DNA from: UBA5004 sp964342515
GTDB taxonomy: Bacteria > Patescibacteriota > Minisyncoccia > Phycocordibacterales > Zambryskibacteraceae
Direction: 5' to 3'
DNA length: 45,825 bases
Assembly (NCBI GenBank): GCA_964342515.1
Contig: CAYFFP010000004.1
Location: 1-45,825 of the forward strand
The translations under genes were made by a program, and so were the position numbers. The number at the start of each line of letters is the position of its first letter. Position 1 is the stretch's first letter. Below, one piece after another: positions 1-5,956 of this stretch. The notes beneath the pieces are model-generated. The model made no database searches. It saw only the letters and a program-made list of their open reading frames with translations, and was not told the DNA's origin.

Positions 1-53
1 CTAGTAATCGCGGGTCAGCTATACCGCGGTGAATACGTTCTCAAGTCTTGTAC
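1..53 (+). rRNA. 16S rRNA, exon 1 (3' region; 5' part outside window)
   Basis: The sequence matches the conserved 16S stretch around E. coli 1335-1395: the CTAGTAATCGCG block, the CCGCGGTGAATACGTTC block and CTTGTAC at 47-53. After that the expected ACACCGCCCGTC does not follow; it reappears only at about 1045, so the rRNA is interrupted here. The exact exon edge is uncertain by several bases (53-55). Confidence 0.93.
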
Positions 54-378
54 TCGGGTCGCCATGCGATCGAGTACGCTAGTTGGTGAAAGTCCGACCG
101 AAGCGATTTACAGCGCTTCGAAGCGAAATACCAGTTCTTAGAGCGTGAGTTCTTTGAATGAAGGGGTAAAGTAGCAGTCTGTAGCTTGAATGCCAGCAAT
201 GGCGCAAAACGAAGGTCATCCTGCGAGTACATGGAGAAGCCTTCTGTAGAAAATCGTTTTGCGTATCGTGGCATCGAGATGGAGACAAAATGCGTATTCG
301 GTTACCGTGGGAGATCTTGCATTTCCTCGTTGTGTTATACACACCGAGAAAGTATGTTAGTAATGATATACTGATGGT

Positions 379-957
379 ATGCAAGAAGTCAGCAGAGTTC
401 GTAGTACCAATCGGAAAGATGCTCGGTTTAACCCCAAGCTAGAACTGCCGATTGGAAAGGAACAAATCCAAAGGAAAAAGTTAGATCCACAATATGTCGC
501 AGGATTTATTGATGGAGAAGGATCTTTTTCGATTAGTATCGGTAAGCACAAAACATTGCGCCGAGGTTTCGAGGTCAGACCGGAATTTGAAATAGAATTG
601 CGGAAAGATGATCAAGAAATCCTCGAACGCATACTTGTGACTATCGGAATCGGGAGAATTTATGACTGCTCGTATGAGCGATATGGATGGTATCCGCATG
701 CCAAGTATAAAATTACTAGCATTTGGGACTTGAAAAAGCATTTATTCCCGTTTCTCGATAGGTATCCGTTACAGGCGAAAAAGAGAAAATCCTATCTTCT
801 TTTCAGGGAAATAGTTCTGATGGTCTGTGCCAAAGAACATTTATCTGACGAGGGATTTAACAAAATCGTTTCCCTGCGCGATAATTTGCGCTCGTTAGGG
901 AAGAAAGCTAAAACTTACCATGGCACGTTAAGTGAATTCGATAAAAAAATCGAATAA
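379..957 (+). CDS. LAGLIDADG homing endonuclease of intron 1
   Basis: A 192-residue protein of the LAGLIDADG family, which cuts intronless alleles so that the intron can be copied in. The signature is YVAGFIDGEGSFS at about residues 39-51, with the acidic residues that bind metal in GFIDGEG. The next stretch (REDP-like strands, 'EFEIELRKDD' and later 'KYKITSIWDLKKHL') fits the single-motif type, which works as a homodimer. The first ~35 residues are basic and unlike the family, so translation may start later, or the reading may extend from intron RNA. It sits inside intron 1, just upstream of the domain V-like hairpin. A LAGLIDADG protein in a group II-like intron is unusual but known in fungal mitochondria and giant sulfur bacteria. 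Confidence 0.88.
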   Translation: MQEVSRVRSTNRKDARFNPKLELPIGKEQIQRKKLDPQYVAGFIDGEGSFSISIGKHKTLRRGFEVRPEFEIELRKDDQEILERILVTIGIGRIYDCSYERYGWYPHAKYKITSIWDLKKHLFPFLDRYPLQAKKRKSYLLFREIVLMVCAKEHLSDEGFNKIVSLRDNLRSLGKKAKTYHGTLSEFDKKIE

Positions 958-970
958 GCAACTTTTGGAA

Positions 971-1034
971 AACGCGAGGGTGCGGGAAAACCGCTTGCCC
1001 CGTGTTGGAGAGAATTATAATGGTAACATTATAA
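971..1034 (+). other. Domain V/VI-like hairpins at the 3' end of intron 1
   Basis: 971-1006 folds as AACGCG/CGTGTT plus GGG/CCC with one bulged A, a T-G wobble, a two-base 3' bulge (995-996), then GCGG/CCGC around GAAAA. That is close to the size and plan of group II domain V (lower helix, 2-nt bulge, short upper helix, GAAA-type loop), but the AGC triad is not clear. 1015-1034 is TTATAATG-GTAA-CATTATAA, a perfect 8-bp hairpin with a GNRA loop, placed as domain VI would be, about 10 bases before the 3' exon. Confidence 0.5.
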
Positions 1035-1044
1035 CACATCAAAT

Positions 1045-1131
1045 ACCGCCCGTCAACACAGGGAAGTTGGGAATACCCGAAGTATCACGTATGTGGTCCC
1101 ACGGTAAGCTCAATGACAAAGTGTAAGTCGT
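1045..1131 (+). rRNA. 16S rRNA, exon 2
   Basis: Begins with ACCGCCCGTC (E. coli about 1398-1407) and runs through the helix 44 region to AAGTCGT at 1125-1131, which contains the decoding-site adenines equivalent to A1492 and A1493. It ends in U, equivalent to U1498 by counting along the 1492R primer site, as expected for the base before a group I intron. Confidence 0.93.
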
Positions 1132-1891
1132 TAATTAGTTGCGACCTAAAAGAGTAATCTTTTAGAAAAAATCGGCTATATGCTGGAACATCTGAGAATC
1201 CAACGCTACTTTTCATGATAAAATGAGAAGTGAAAATGCGCTGGTGCAGACAATCAGCAGGGAAGTCGTCCGAAAGGATTGACCCCTCAGAGACTACACG
1301 CCGACTCCGAACATGAAGACGAAAGGTGAAATAATCGCGTATTTGCATGGAGCAATGCATGACGCTTCTTTAAATAAGAAGAAGCGAATCCGTTTCTGCC
1401 AGAAATATCAAGAATGGCTTGAGGTCATTCAAGATATGTTGGTGGAAATTGGGTATCAGTCATGGCTCTATAAAGAAGGCAAAACGAGGAATCTCTATGT
1501 ACTCGAAACTCTTTGCCCAGAACTTTCTTTTAGTTTTGATCCTGCCAAAATCAGGCACAATAACGAGAAGAAGGCTTATGTAAAAGGTTTCTTCGATGCA
1601 GAAGGTGGCGTTCCTCGAAATGGCAAGAAGTTCTATATTCAACTTGTTCAGAAAGACAAGAAGAAGATGGAAATAATCAAAGCCATGTTGTCTTCTCTGG
1701 GAATTCAAAGTGGCAAGGTCCACAACCCCAGCAAATTCGTTGATCCAGACTATTGGCGTATCTTTGTGGCCACGAAACACCATAAGGAATTCGCCTCACT
1801 AGTCGGATCATTTCACCCCGTTAAGGGAAACGTCTTTAAAGTTCGGAAGATGATATAGTCCAGTCCTCATGGCGACATGAGGTAGAAACTG
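1132..1891 (+). mobile_element. Intron 2 in 16S rRNA, group I, with LAGLIDADG gene
   Basis: A 760-base insertion between AAGTCGT and AACAAGG. The upstream exon ends in U (1131) and the intron ends in G (1891), as the group I rule requires. Core elements are visible: AATCAGCAGGGAAG near 1250-1265, the P7 5' strand with GACTA at 1292-1296, and its partner TAGTC at 1856-1860. A P9-like hairpin CCTCATG-GCGA-CATGAGG lies at 1865-1882 with a GNRA loop. The endonuclease gene fills the P8 side between the P7 strands, and its TAG stop (1856-1858) is part of the P7 3' strand. Confidence 0.88.
1313..1858 (+). CDS. LAGLIDADG homing endonuclease of intron 2
   Basis: A 181-residue protein with two LAGLIDADG-type motifs: a weak one, IAYLHGAMHDAS, at about residues 8-19, and a clear one, YVKGFFDAEGG, at 89-99. 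Two motifs in one chain is the monomeric form of these endonucleases. The protein should cut the unspliced-site DNA and drive homing, and some relatives help the intron fold. The gene is embedded in the group I intron, and its stop codon overlaps the P7 core helix, so coding and ribozyme sequence constrain each other. Motif 1 lacks the usual second acidic residue pattern (HGAMHDAS), so cleavage activity may be reduced. No Shine-Dalgarno is visible; an ATG at 1313 opens the frame. Confidence 0.88.
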   Translation: MKTKGEIIAYLHGAMHDASLNKKKRIRFCQKYQEWLEVIQDMLVEIGYQSWLYKEGKTRNLYVLETLCPELSFSFDPAKIRHNNEKKAYVKGFFDAEGGVPRNGKKFYIQLVQKDKKKMEIIKAMLSSLGIQSGKVHNPSKFVDPDYWRIFVATKHHKEFASLVGSFHPVKGNVFKVRKMI

Positions 1892-1924
1892 AACAAGGCA
1901 CGGGTAGCGGAAGCTGCTCGTGGA
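1892..1924 (+). rRNA. 16S rRNA, exon 3 (3' end unclear)
   Basis: AACAAGGCACGGGTAGCGGAAGC and the following GCTCGTGGA match the end of 16S (E. coli about 1499-1531), including the helix 45 stem-loop AGC-GGAA-GCT. Similarity stops at GGA. The universal ATCACCTCC tail with the anti-Shine-Dalgarno is not found here or before the terminator at 2102. Confidence 0.85.
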
Positions 1925-2100
1925 GTAATTCAATTCGAAAATCTGTGAGAAGTCACAGTTAATGATGTCGATTCCTGCGTCGCGTAAAGCTATGCAGGAG
2001 GACGATTGCGCTAGTCCCTAAAGGCGCATGCTTAGGCAAAGAGTCTCCAGCCGTCGCATAAAGCTATGGCCGGTAAAACGGAACAAAATAGAGAACGATA
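1925..2100 (+). other. Structured region after the 16S homology
   Basis: No gene is recognised here. It has a perfect hairpin CTGTGA-GAAG-TCACAG at 1943-1958, and two look-alike hairpins at about 1974-1998 and 2047-2073. Both of these show CGTCGC(G/A)TAAAGCTATG in the loop, in which GC(G/A)TA-AAGC-TATG can itself pair, with G-T changed to A-T. The outer stems (CCTGC/GCAGG; CC-GCC/GGCCGG) differ in sequence. It may be a remnant or part of a third intron, or 16S trailer RNA. Confidence 0.4.
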
Positions 2101-2101
2101 C

Positions 2102-2132
2102 AAAAATGACCTCGCCAAACGAGGTCATTTTT
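2102..2132 (+). terminator. Rho-independent terminator after 16S rRNA
   Basis: AAAAATGACCTCG (2102-2114), loop CCAAA, CGAGGTCATTTTT (2120-2132): a perfect 13-bp stem with A and T tracts on its two sides, so it could work in both directions. No 23S or 5S rRNA follows. Confidence 0.88.
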
Positions 2133-2148
2133 GCTATATTTCTTTTGC

Positions 2149-2208
2149 GCGCGTATAGCTCAGCTTGCCCCGCCCGACATGGGCGGGGTGAAGTAGAGCA
2201 TCGACTGT
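2149..2208 (+). pseudogene. Broken tRNA 5' half with hairpin in the D loop
   Basis: GCGCGTATAGCTCAGC (2149-2164), then GTAGAGCATCGACTG after a 28-base insert, copies the first half of the intact tRNA-Ile 69 bases downstream. The match ends in the anticodon region and there is no T arm. The insert in the D loop is a GC-rich palindrome. It is probably a partial tandem copy hit by a palindromic element, and cannot be a working tRNA as read. Confidence 0.65.
2168..2188. repeat. Perfect GC palindrome in tRNA relic
   Basis: CCCCGCCC-GACAT-GGGCGGGG: 8-bp arms around a 5-base loop, placed in the D-loop position of the broken tRNA copy. Confidence 0.85.
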
Positions 2209-2217
2209 GTGCAGTAT

Positions 2218-2290
2218 GCGTGTGTAGCTCAGCTGGTAGAGCATTCGACTGATACTCGAAAGGTCCCAGGTTCAACCCCTGGCACACGCA
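2218..2290 (+). tRNA. trnI: tRNA-Ile(GAU)
   Basis: A full cloverleaf of 73 bases. The acceptor is GCGTGTG (2218-2224) with CACACGC (2283-2289) and discriminator A. The D arm is GCTC/GAGC, the anticodon stem is TTCGA/TCGAA around CTGATAC with anticodon GAT at 2251-2253, and the T arm is CCAGG/CCTGG with TTCAACC. CCA is not encoded; ACCG follows. It lies downstream of 16S, but behind a terminator rather than in a 16S-23S spacer. Confidence 0.95.
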
Positions 2291-2294
2291 CCGT

Positions 2295-3158
2295 ATGAAC
2301 AAACCAAAAATCGGATTTATCGGGCAAGGCTGGATTGGTAAGCATATGGCGGATGATTTCGAGGAACGCGGCTTTGCCGTGGTGCGCTATTCTCTTGATC
2401 CAGAGTATGCCGGCAACAAAGAAAAAATTGCAGGGTGCGAGATTGTCTTTATTGCTGTGCCCACCCCCTCGACTCCTGATGGTTTCGATGACTCAATAGT
2501 CAAGCGCGTGATTAAGCTTGTAGGCTCGGGTAAGACTGCGGTCATTAAATCAACGATTTTGCCCGGCACCACCGAGTCAGCGCAAAAGGAGAACCCGGAA
2601 ATTTTCGTACTTCACTCTCCGGAGTTTTTGCGAGAAGTTACGGCCGCGGAGGACACGCGCCACCCGGAGCGCAATATCGTAGGTATTCCAGTAGATAACG
2701 AGAAGTATCGCAAGAAGGCAGAGGAAGTGTTCTCGGTTCTGCCCCACGCTCCTTATACTAAAGTTCTTCTTTCTGTAGAGAGCGAGCTTGTAAAATATGT
2801 CGGCAATAACTTTCTATTTGCCAAAGTGGTTTTCATGAACATGATGTATGATTTGGCAACCGCCATTGGAGCGGATTGGGAGGAGATTTCTCTAGCAGTT
2901 TCCCATGACTCAAGGATTGGCAAAAGCCATATGCAACCGGTACATATTTCCGGCCACACGACCACGCCTGGACGTGGGGCCGGTGGGCATTGTTTCCCCA
3001 AAGACTTTGAAGCAATTCTCCAGTTTTATAAGAGAAAGGTCGGTGATAAGAAAGGAGTGGAAGCGCTTGCGGCAATGCGCAACAAAAATGTTGATTTGCT
3101 GACAAAAAGCGGCAAAGATCTGGATATTTTAAAAGGTATCTACGGCAGGTTGTGGTAA
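2295..3158 (+). CDS. UDP-glucose/GDP-mannose dehydrogenase family protein, lacking C-terminal domain
   Basis: A 287-residue protein. The N-terminal Rossmann fold shows GFIGQGWIG (7-15) and AVPTP (54-58). The central domain keeps the catalytic GGHCFPKD motif (C233), which in this family forms a thiohemiacetal with the sugar while NAD+ oxidises it to a uronic acid. Relatives have about 430 residues with a C-terminal UDP-binding domain; that domain is absent and the protein ends about 50 residues after the motif. Substrate use is therefore uncertain. A role in making sugar acids for the surface glycan is likely but inferred. The ATG is four bases after tRNA-Ile, with no room for a ribosome site, so it may be read from a processed or leaderless transcript. 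Confidence 0.82.
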   Translation: MNKPKIGFIGQGWIGKHMADDFEERGFAVVRYSLDPEYAGNKEKIAGCEIVFIAVPTPSTPDGFDDSIVKRVIKLVGSGKTAVIKSTILPGTTESAQKENPEIFVLHSPEFLREVTAAEDTRHPERNIVGIPVDNEKYRKKAEEVFSVLPHAPYTKVLLSVESELVKYVGNNFLFAKVVFMNMMYDLATAIGADWEEISLAVSHDSRIGKSHMQPVHISGHTTTPGRGAGGHCFPKDFEAILQFYKRKVGDKKGVEALAAMRNKNVDLLTKSGKDLDILKGIYGRLW

Positions 3159-3181
3159 TGACTAAAGGTGGATTAAGCGTG

Positions 3182-3187
3182 TATAAT
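3182..3187 (+). promoter_or_regulatory. -10 box, leaderless type
   Basis: TATAAT lies 7 bases before the ATG at 3195, with a TG just upstream. Transcription should start almost at the start codon. Confidence 0.6.
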
Positions 3188-3194
3188 ATTTGAA

Positions 3195-3431
3195 ATGCCC
3201 AAAAGCCGGATAATTCTTGCCCTCGGAGTGCTTATCGCCCTATTGCCTTTGCTCGGCTTCCCGCGCGCGTGGGAGTCCTTCTTCCAAGTCTTTGCCGGGC
3301 TCTCTATAGCGGCGCTCTCCATCTGGTCTACCATAAACAAGAAGCTTGCGTTGAAGCATAAGGCGGAACTCCGGCGGGAGCGCCAGACGACAGTCGTTTC
3401 TTCCGACATAGTACCGCCGCCGATAAATTGA
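3195..3431 (+). CDS. Small membrane protein, unknown
   Basis: A 78-residue protein with two hydrophobic segments (about residues 5-22 and 30-46), then a basic stretch rich in Lys, Arg and Glu and a polar tail. No family is recognised. A TATAAT seven bases before the ATG supports this start. It stops one base before the next gene (DUF4015-like), so the two are probably one transcript; a membrane-associated helper role is possible but only inferred. Confidence 0.6.
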   Translation: MPKSRIILALGVLIALLPLLGFPRAWESFFQVFAGLSIAALSIWSTINKKLALKHKAELRRERQTTVVSSDIVPPPIN

Positions 3432-3432
3432 G

Positions 3433-4587
3433 ATGGGAAGGAGAGAGCGAGACCAAAACTTACTTGGAGGAGTCCTTCTCCTTTTCGCTCTATCTCTGGC
3501 AATCTTTTTGCCGTCCGTGCTGAAGAGTAATTATAGAGCCAGTCCAGTTGCCGATACCGTGGCGGAAGAAATGTTAGAGCCGGCCACTACCCGCCTCTCT
3601 ACCCCGGAGCCGCTCAAAGCGCTCTACATGACAGCTTGTGTCGCGGCCACTCCCTTGTGGCGCGAGAATTTGAAGAATCTTATTGAGACTACCGAGCTCA
3701 ATGCGGTGGTAATTGATATCAAGGACTATACCGGAGAAGTAATTTTTACTCCCGGGTCAAGATGTTTCGTGAGTGATTTAAGAAAATTTATCAGCGAACT
3801 TCACGCAAGCGGGATCTATATCATCGGGCGTATCAGCGTCTTCCAAGACCTCTACTATTCGAATCTCCATCCGGAGTTAGCGGTCAAGTCTCTCTCAACC
3901 GGAGGGGTGTGGAAAGACTACAAGGGCATTTCTTTTATAGATGTGGGCGCCAAACCGTACTGGGATTATATTCTGGAAATTTCAAGAGAGGCATATGCGC
4001 TCGGCTTTGATGAGCTTAATTACGACTATGTGCGCTACCCTTCGGACGGCAATATGGATGACGCGCGCTACGCATGGACTACTGGCACCTCAACTAAAGC
4101 GGAAATGCTAGAAAACTTTTTCTCGTATTTGCACGAGAACTTACAAACTTCTAATTTAAAAACTTCTGTCGATCTCTTCGGCATGACGACCACTGCGAGT
4201 CATGATCTTGGCATCGGGCAAATACTCGAAAAAGCGCTGCCTTACTTCCACTACGTCGCGCCGATGGTTTATCCCTCGCACTATACGCCAAATTGGATGG
4301 GCTTCGCGAATCCCGCCGAGCATCCGTACGAAGTGGTTAAAATTGCCATGTCTCAGGGTCTTCTAAGGGAAGAGATATGGAATGTCTCCCGTGGCGTGGC
4401 AACGACTACTCCATCTAAACTTAGGCCGTGGCTNNNNNNNNNNCAAGATTTTAATCTTGGCGCGACTTATGACGCTTCCAAAATCCGCGCTCAAATCCAA
4501 GCCACTTACGACGTCGGCCTCACGAGCTGGATGCTTTGGAGCGCCGCCAACGCCTATACCAAAGATGCCTTGCAAACTGAATTATAG
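3433..4587 (+). CDS. Putative glycoside hydrolase (DUF4015-like), membrane-anchored
   Basis: A 384-residue protein with an N-terminal membrane anchor (about residues 10-28, after a basic start), a short linker, then a TIM-barrel-like domain. Strand ends typical of the DUF4015 family are visible: NAVVIDIKDYTGEV, IYIIGRISVFQD, FDELNYDYVRYPSDG, VAPMVYPSHY, and near the end RPWL and SWMLWSAANAY. The family is grouped with glycoside hydrolases by fold; its substrate is not known. It should act outside the membrane on wall or surface glycan. A run of ten N (4434-4443) falls in the RPWL-QDFNLG motif. The frame is kept across it, but relatives read RPWLQDF without a gap, so the N run probably does not reflect missing residues. 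Confidence 0.8.
   Translation: MGRRERDQNLLGGVLLLFALSLAIFLPSVLKSNYRASPVADTVAEEMLEPATTRLSTPEPLKALYMTACVAATPLWRENLKNLIETTELNAVVIDIKDYTGEVIFTPGSRCFVSDLRKFISELHASGIYIIGRISVFQDLYYSNLHPELAVKSLSTGGVWKDYKGISFIDVGAKPYWDYILEISREAYALGFDELNYDYVRYPSDGNMDDARYAWTTGTSTKAEMLENFFSYLHENLQTSNLKTSVDLFGMTTTASHDLGIGQILEKALPYFHYVAPMVYPSHYTPNWMGFANPAEHPYEVVKIAMSQGLLREEIWNVSRGVATTTPSKLRPWXXXXQDFNLGATYDASKIRAQIQATYDVGLTSWMLWSAANAYTKDALQTEL
4434..4443. other. Scaffold gap (10 N)
   Basis: Ten unknown bases inside the DUF4015-like gene. The text on both sides, RPWL and QDFNLG, fits the family motif without any spacer, so the gap is probably a placeholder with a true length near zero or with short duplicated ends. Confidence 0.9.
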
Positions 4588-4598
4588 TGTGATATAGT
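4570..4598 (+). promoter_or_regulatory. Promoter of cassette 1
   Basis: -35 TTGCAA (4570-4575), 17-base spacer, -10 TATAGT (4593-4598). The block ATAGTGTGATATAGTT is shared word for word with the promoter at 5202-5230. A strong ribosome site AAGGAGG (4604-4610) follows, six bases before the ATG at 4617. Confidence 0.75.
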
Positions 4599-4616
4599 TC
4601 ATTAAGGAGGTTCTAT

Positions 4617-5066
4617 ATGGTTTGGTTGAAAGCACTGGCCGCTCGAGTGAAAGAGGCAATGATGGGGCCGGATGAGAAGCTTTTGTATCTCATTTCGGAG
4701 CTTCGTAGACTCCAGGCAGAGCTTTTGCTCGCCACCACGATGGAGGCCTTCGAAGGTCTTGAGCACTTCATGGAGACGCTGTCTCCATGGCAGGACAAGT
4801 CCGAAATTGCCCGGCTTATCGTCGATTTCGAAGCGTCGGCTCAGCCGGGGAAGGATTCGATTGTTACCGCGCTTTTTGAGATAGAGCTCGAAGCGCGTGA
4901 CGCCATCAAGGCGGGCGCCGTTATCCGGTTCATGAACCGGAACACGGTGGCGGCGGAGAAGACGGATCTCCCCCGCCAAATCAAGGAACTTGTGAGGCGA
5001 CGTACGGCGACGCTATCCGCGGCCATTGACGAGCTCCACGAGCTCGCCCTCGAACTCGCGGTTTAA
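4617..5066 (+). CDS. Unknown helical protein, cassette 1
   Basis: A 149-residue protein that I do not recognise. It is almost all predicted helix, rich in Leu, Glu, Ala and Arg, with no signal peptide or membrane segment, so it is probably cytosolic. The start is well supported: promoter at 4570-4598 and AAGGAGG six bases upstream, the strongest Shine-Dalgarno in the window. It stands alone between its own promoter and a strong terminator at 5074-5105. Base use (GC-rich third positions, many CG dinucleotides) differs from the AT-richer genes nearby and resembles the next cassette, which suggests separate origin. Function cannot be inferred. Confidence 0.72.
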   Translation: MVWLKALAARVKEAMMGPDEKLLYLISELRRLQAELLLATTMEAFEGLEHFMETLSPWQDKSEIARLIVDFEASAQPGKDSIVTALFEIELEARDAIKAGAVIRFMNRNTVAAEKTDLPRQIKELVRRRTATLSAAIDELHELALELAV

Positions 5067-5073
5067 CAACTAA

Positions 5074-5117
5074 GGCCGAAGTCCCGTGACCACGGGACTT
5101 CGGCCGATTGTTTTGAT
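5074..5117 (+). terminator. Terminator of cassette 1
   Basis: GGCCGAAGTCCCGTG-AC-CACGGGACTTCGGCC (5074-5105) followed by GATTGTTTT. The foot of the stem, GGCCGAA, is shared with the cassette 2 terminator at 5957. Confidence 0.88.
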
Positions 5118-5121
5118 AAAG

Positions 5122-5142
5122 AATGTCAAACAATGTCAAACA
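5122..5142. repeat. Tandem direct repeat AATGTCAAACA
   Basis: AATGTCAAACA occurs twice back to back (5122-5132 and 5132-5142, sharing one base), upstream of cassette 2. The core TGTCAAACA also forms the arms of the palindrome at 8169-8191. It may be a protein-binding site. Confidence 0.6.
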
Positions 5143-5159
5143 TCAGATGCTTGACAACA

Positions 5160-5205
5160 ACAAATACATAATAAGAAAGCTATAGCATTGTTATTATGTA
5201 TTTGT
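5160..5205. promoter_or_regulatory. Long inverted repeat overlapping a -35 box
   Basis: A 15-bp perfect inverted repeat: CAAATACATAATAA (5161-5174) with TTATTATGTATTTG (5191-5204), extended by A5160-T5205, around a 16-base loop. Its right arm overlaps the -35 hexamer of the cassette 2 promoter (5202-5207). This placement fits an operator that would block RNA polymerase, or a hairpin that ends upstream transcription. Confidence 0.7.
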
Positions 5206-5230
5206 ACATTTAAAAATAGTGTGATATAGT
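5202..5230 (+). promoter_or_regulatory. Promoter of cassette 2
   Basis: -35 TTGTAC (5202-5207), 17-base spacer, -10 TATAGT (5225-5230), sharing ATAGTGTGATATAGTT with the cassette 1 promoter. GGAGG (5247-5251) lies five bases before the ATG at 5257. Confidence 0.72.
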
Positions 5231-5256
5231 TTAGATAGAACAGATTGGAGGTCCGA

Positions 5257-5940
5257 ATGGACGAACATCGAGAGATGATCTGGCAGCGCGGCGACGCGCG
5301 AGAGATCATGAAGGAGGCGCGGAAGCGATTCCGCAACCCCATTGTTATATCCGTTGGGAAATATACAGCACTGGCAAGTGTGCACTACTCGCTTGTCAAG
5401 CGCTACACGGGGTTGCAGTGGTCGATAGCTCTATGGCATCTCTGGTGGGCGCTGAAGCATGCCAGAACTGCCTTTGTGCTCGGTATCACGAGCTACGATC
5501 AAGCAGATGTCGTCTCGCGGATTCTCTCCAGAGGATTCTCGAGAGATCGTCGACGGGCGAAGGAAATTCTTGAACAGGTATTGAAATATGTGCCTGCTTC
5601 GGAATCGGCGGAGATGGTACCGCACACGCGGGCACTCATGCTCTGCACACTGGGGAAAATCAAGTACGACCTTGGTGATACGGATGCAGGATGGCGGCAC
5701 TTCAGCGAAGCGCGGGAACTTCTACCGGCGATCCGGGACGAAGAATCGCCTGACCGCGAACAGCAACTGGTGCGGGTCATGGTTGCAGTAGGGTTTTTCT
5801 TCTGGGAACACGGCGGAGGCCCGATCAAGAGCGACGGTAGTCATCTCATCTGGATGGCGCTGAATCTTGCTTGTCGCGTCTCGAAAGATCAGGAGATGAA
5901 AATCCGAGCCCGGGCCAGGAAGGTCGACTACTCTCTCTAG
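5257..5940 (+). CDS. Unknown helical protein, cassette 2
   Basis: A 227-residue protein that I do not recognise. It is mostly helical; residues about 110-170 have a TPR-like rhythm (ALMLCTLGKIKYDLGDTDAGWRHFSEARELL), which usually means protein binding. A hydrophobic, Trp-rich stretch lies near residues 50-60. I place the start at ATG 5257, because GGAGG sits five bases upstream; a TTG at 5245 in the same frame overlaps that ribosome site. The gene has its own promoter, a possible operator and a terminator with the same stem foot as cassette 1. It is GC-rich like its sister cassette. The shared control sequences suggest joint regulation or common origin. Confidence 0.7.
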   Translation: MDEHREMIWQRGDAREIMKEARKRFRNPIVISVGKYTALASVHYSLVKRYTGLQWSIALWHLWWALKHARTAFVLGITSYDQADVVSRILSRGFSRDRRRAKEILEQVLKYVPASESAEMVPHTRALMLCTLGKIKYDLGDTDAGWRHFSEARELLPAIRDEESPDREQQLVRVMVAVGFFFWEHGGGPIKSDGSHLIWMALNLACRVSKDQEMKIRARARKVDYSL

Positions 5941-5956
5941 GTCGTGTATGCATAAA

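Larger units (their letters stand above)
54..1044 (+). mobile_element. Intron 1 in 16S rRNA, group II-like, with LAGLIDADG gene
   Basis: An insertion of about 990 bases separates CTTGTAC from ACCGCCCGTC near E. coli 1391-1398. It lacks the group I signature (no G ends the intron before ACCGCCCGTC). The first 325 bases carry group II domain I-like text, such as GTTGGTGAAAGTCC at about 81-94 and a conserved-looking GTGGGAGATCTTGC near 308-321. The 3' end has a domain V-like hairpin at 971-1006 followed by a GNRA-capped hairpin at 1015-1034 that fits domain VI. The endonuclease gene lies just before domain V, which is the domain IV position where group II introns usually carry a reverse transcriptase. 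The 5' consensus GUGYG is not seen, so class and edges are inferred. Confidence 0.62.

Noticed and set aside
41..384. Several short reading frames over the 16S exon and intron 1
   Set aside because: They lie in structured rRNA/intron RNA and show no protein-like features.
2028..2252. 74-residue + frame
   Set aside because: It runs through the terminator, the tRNA relic and into tRNA-Ile; these RNA features explain the sequence.
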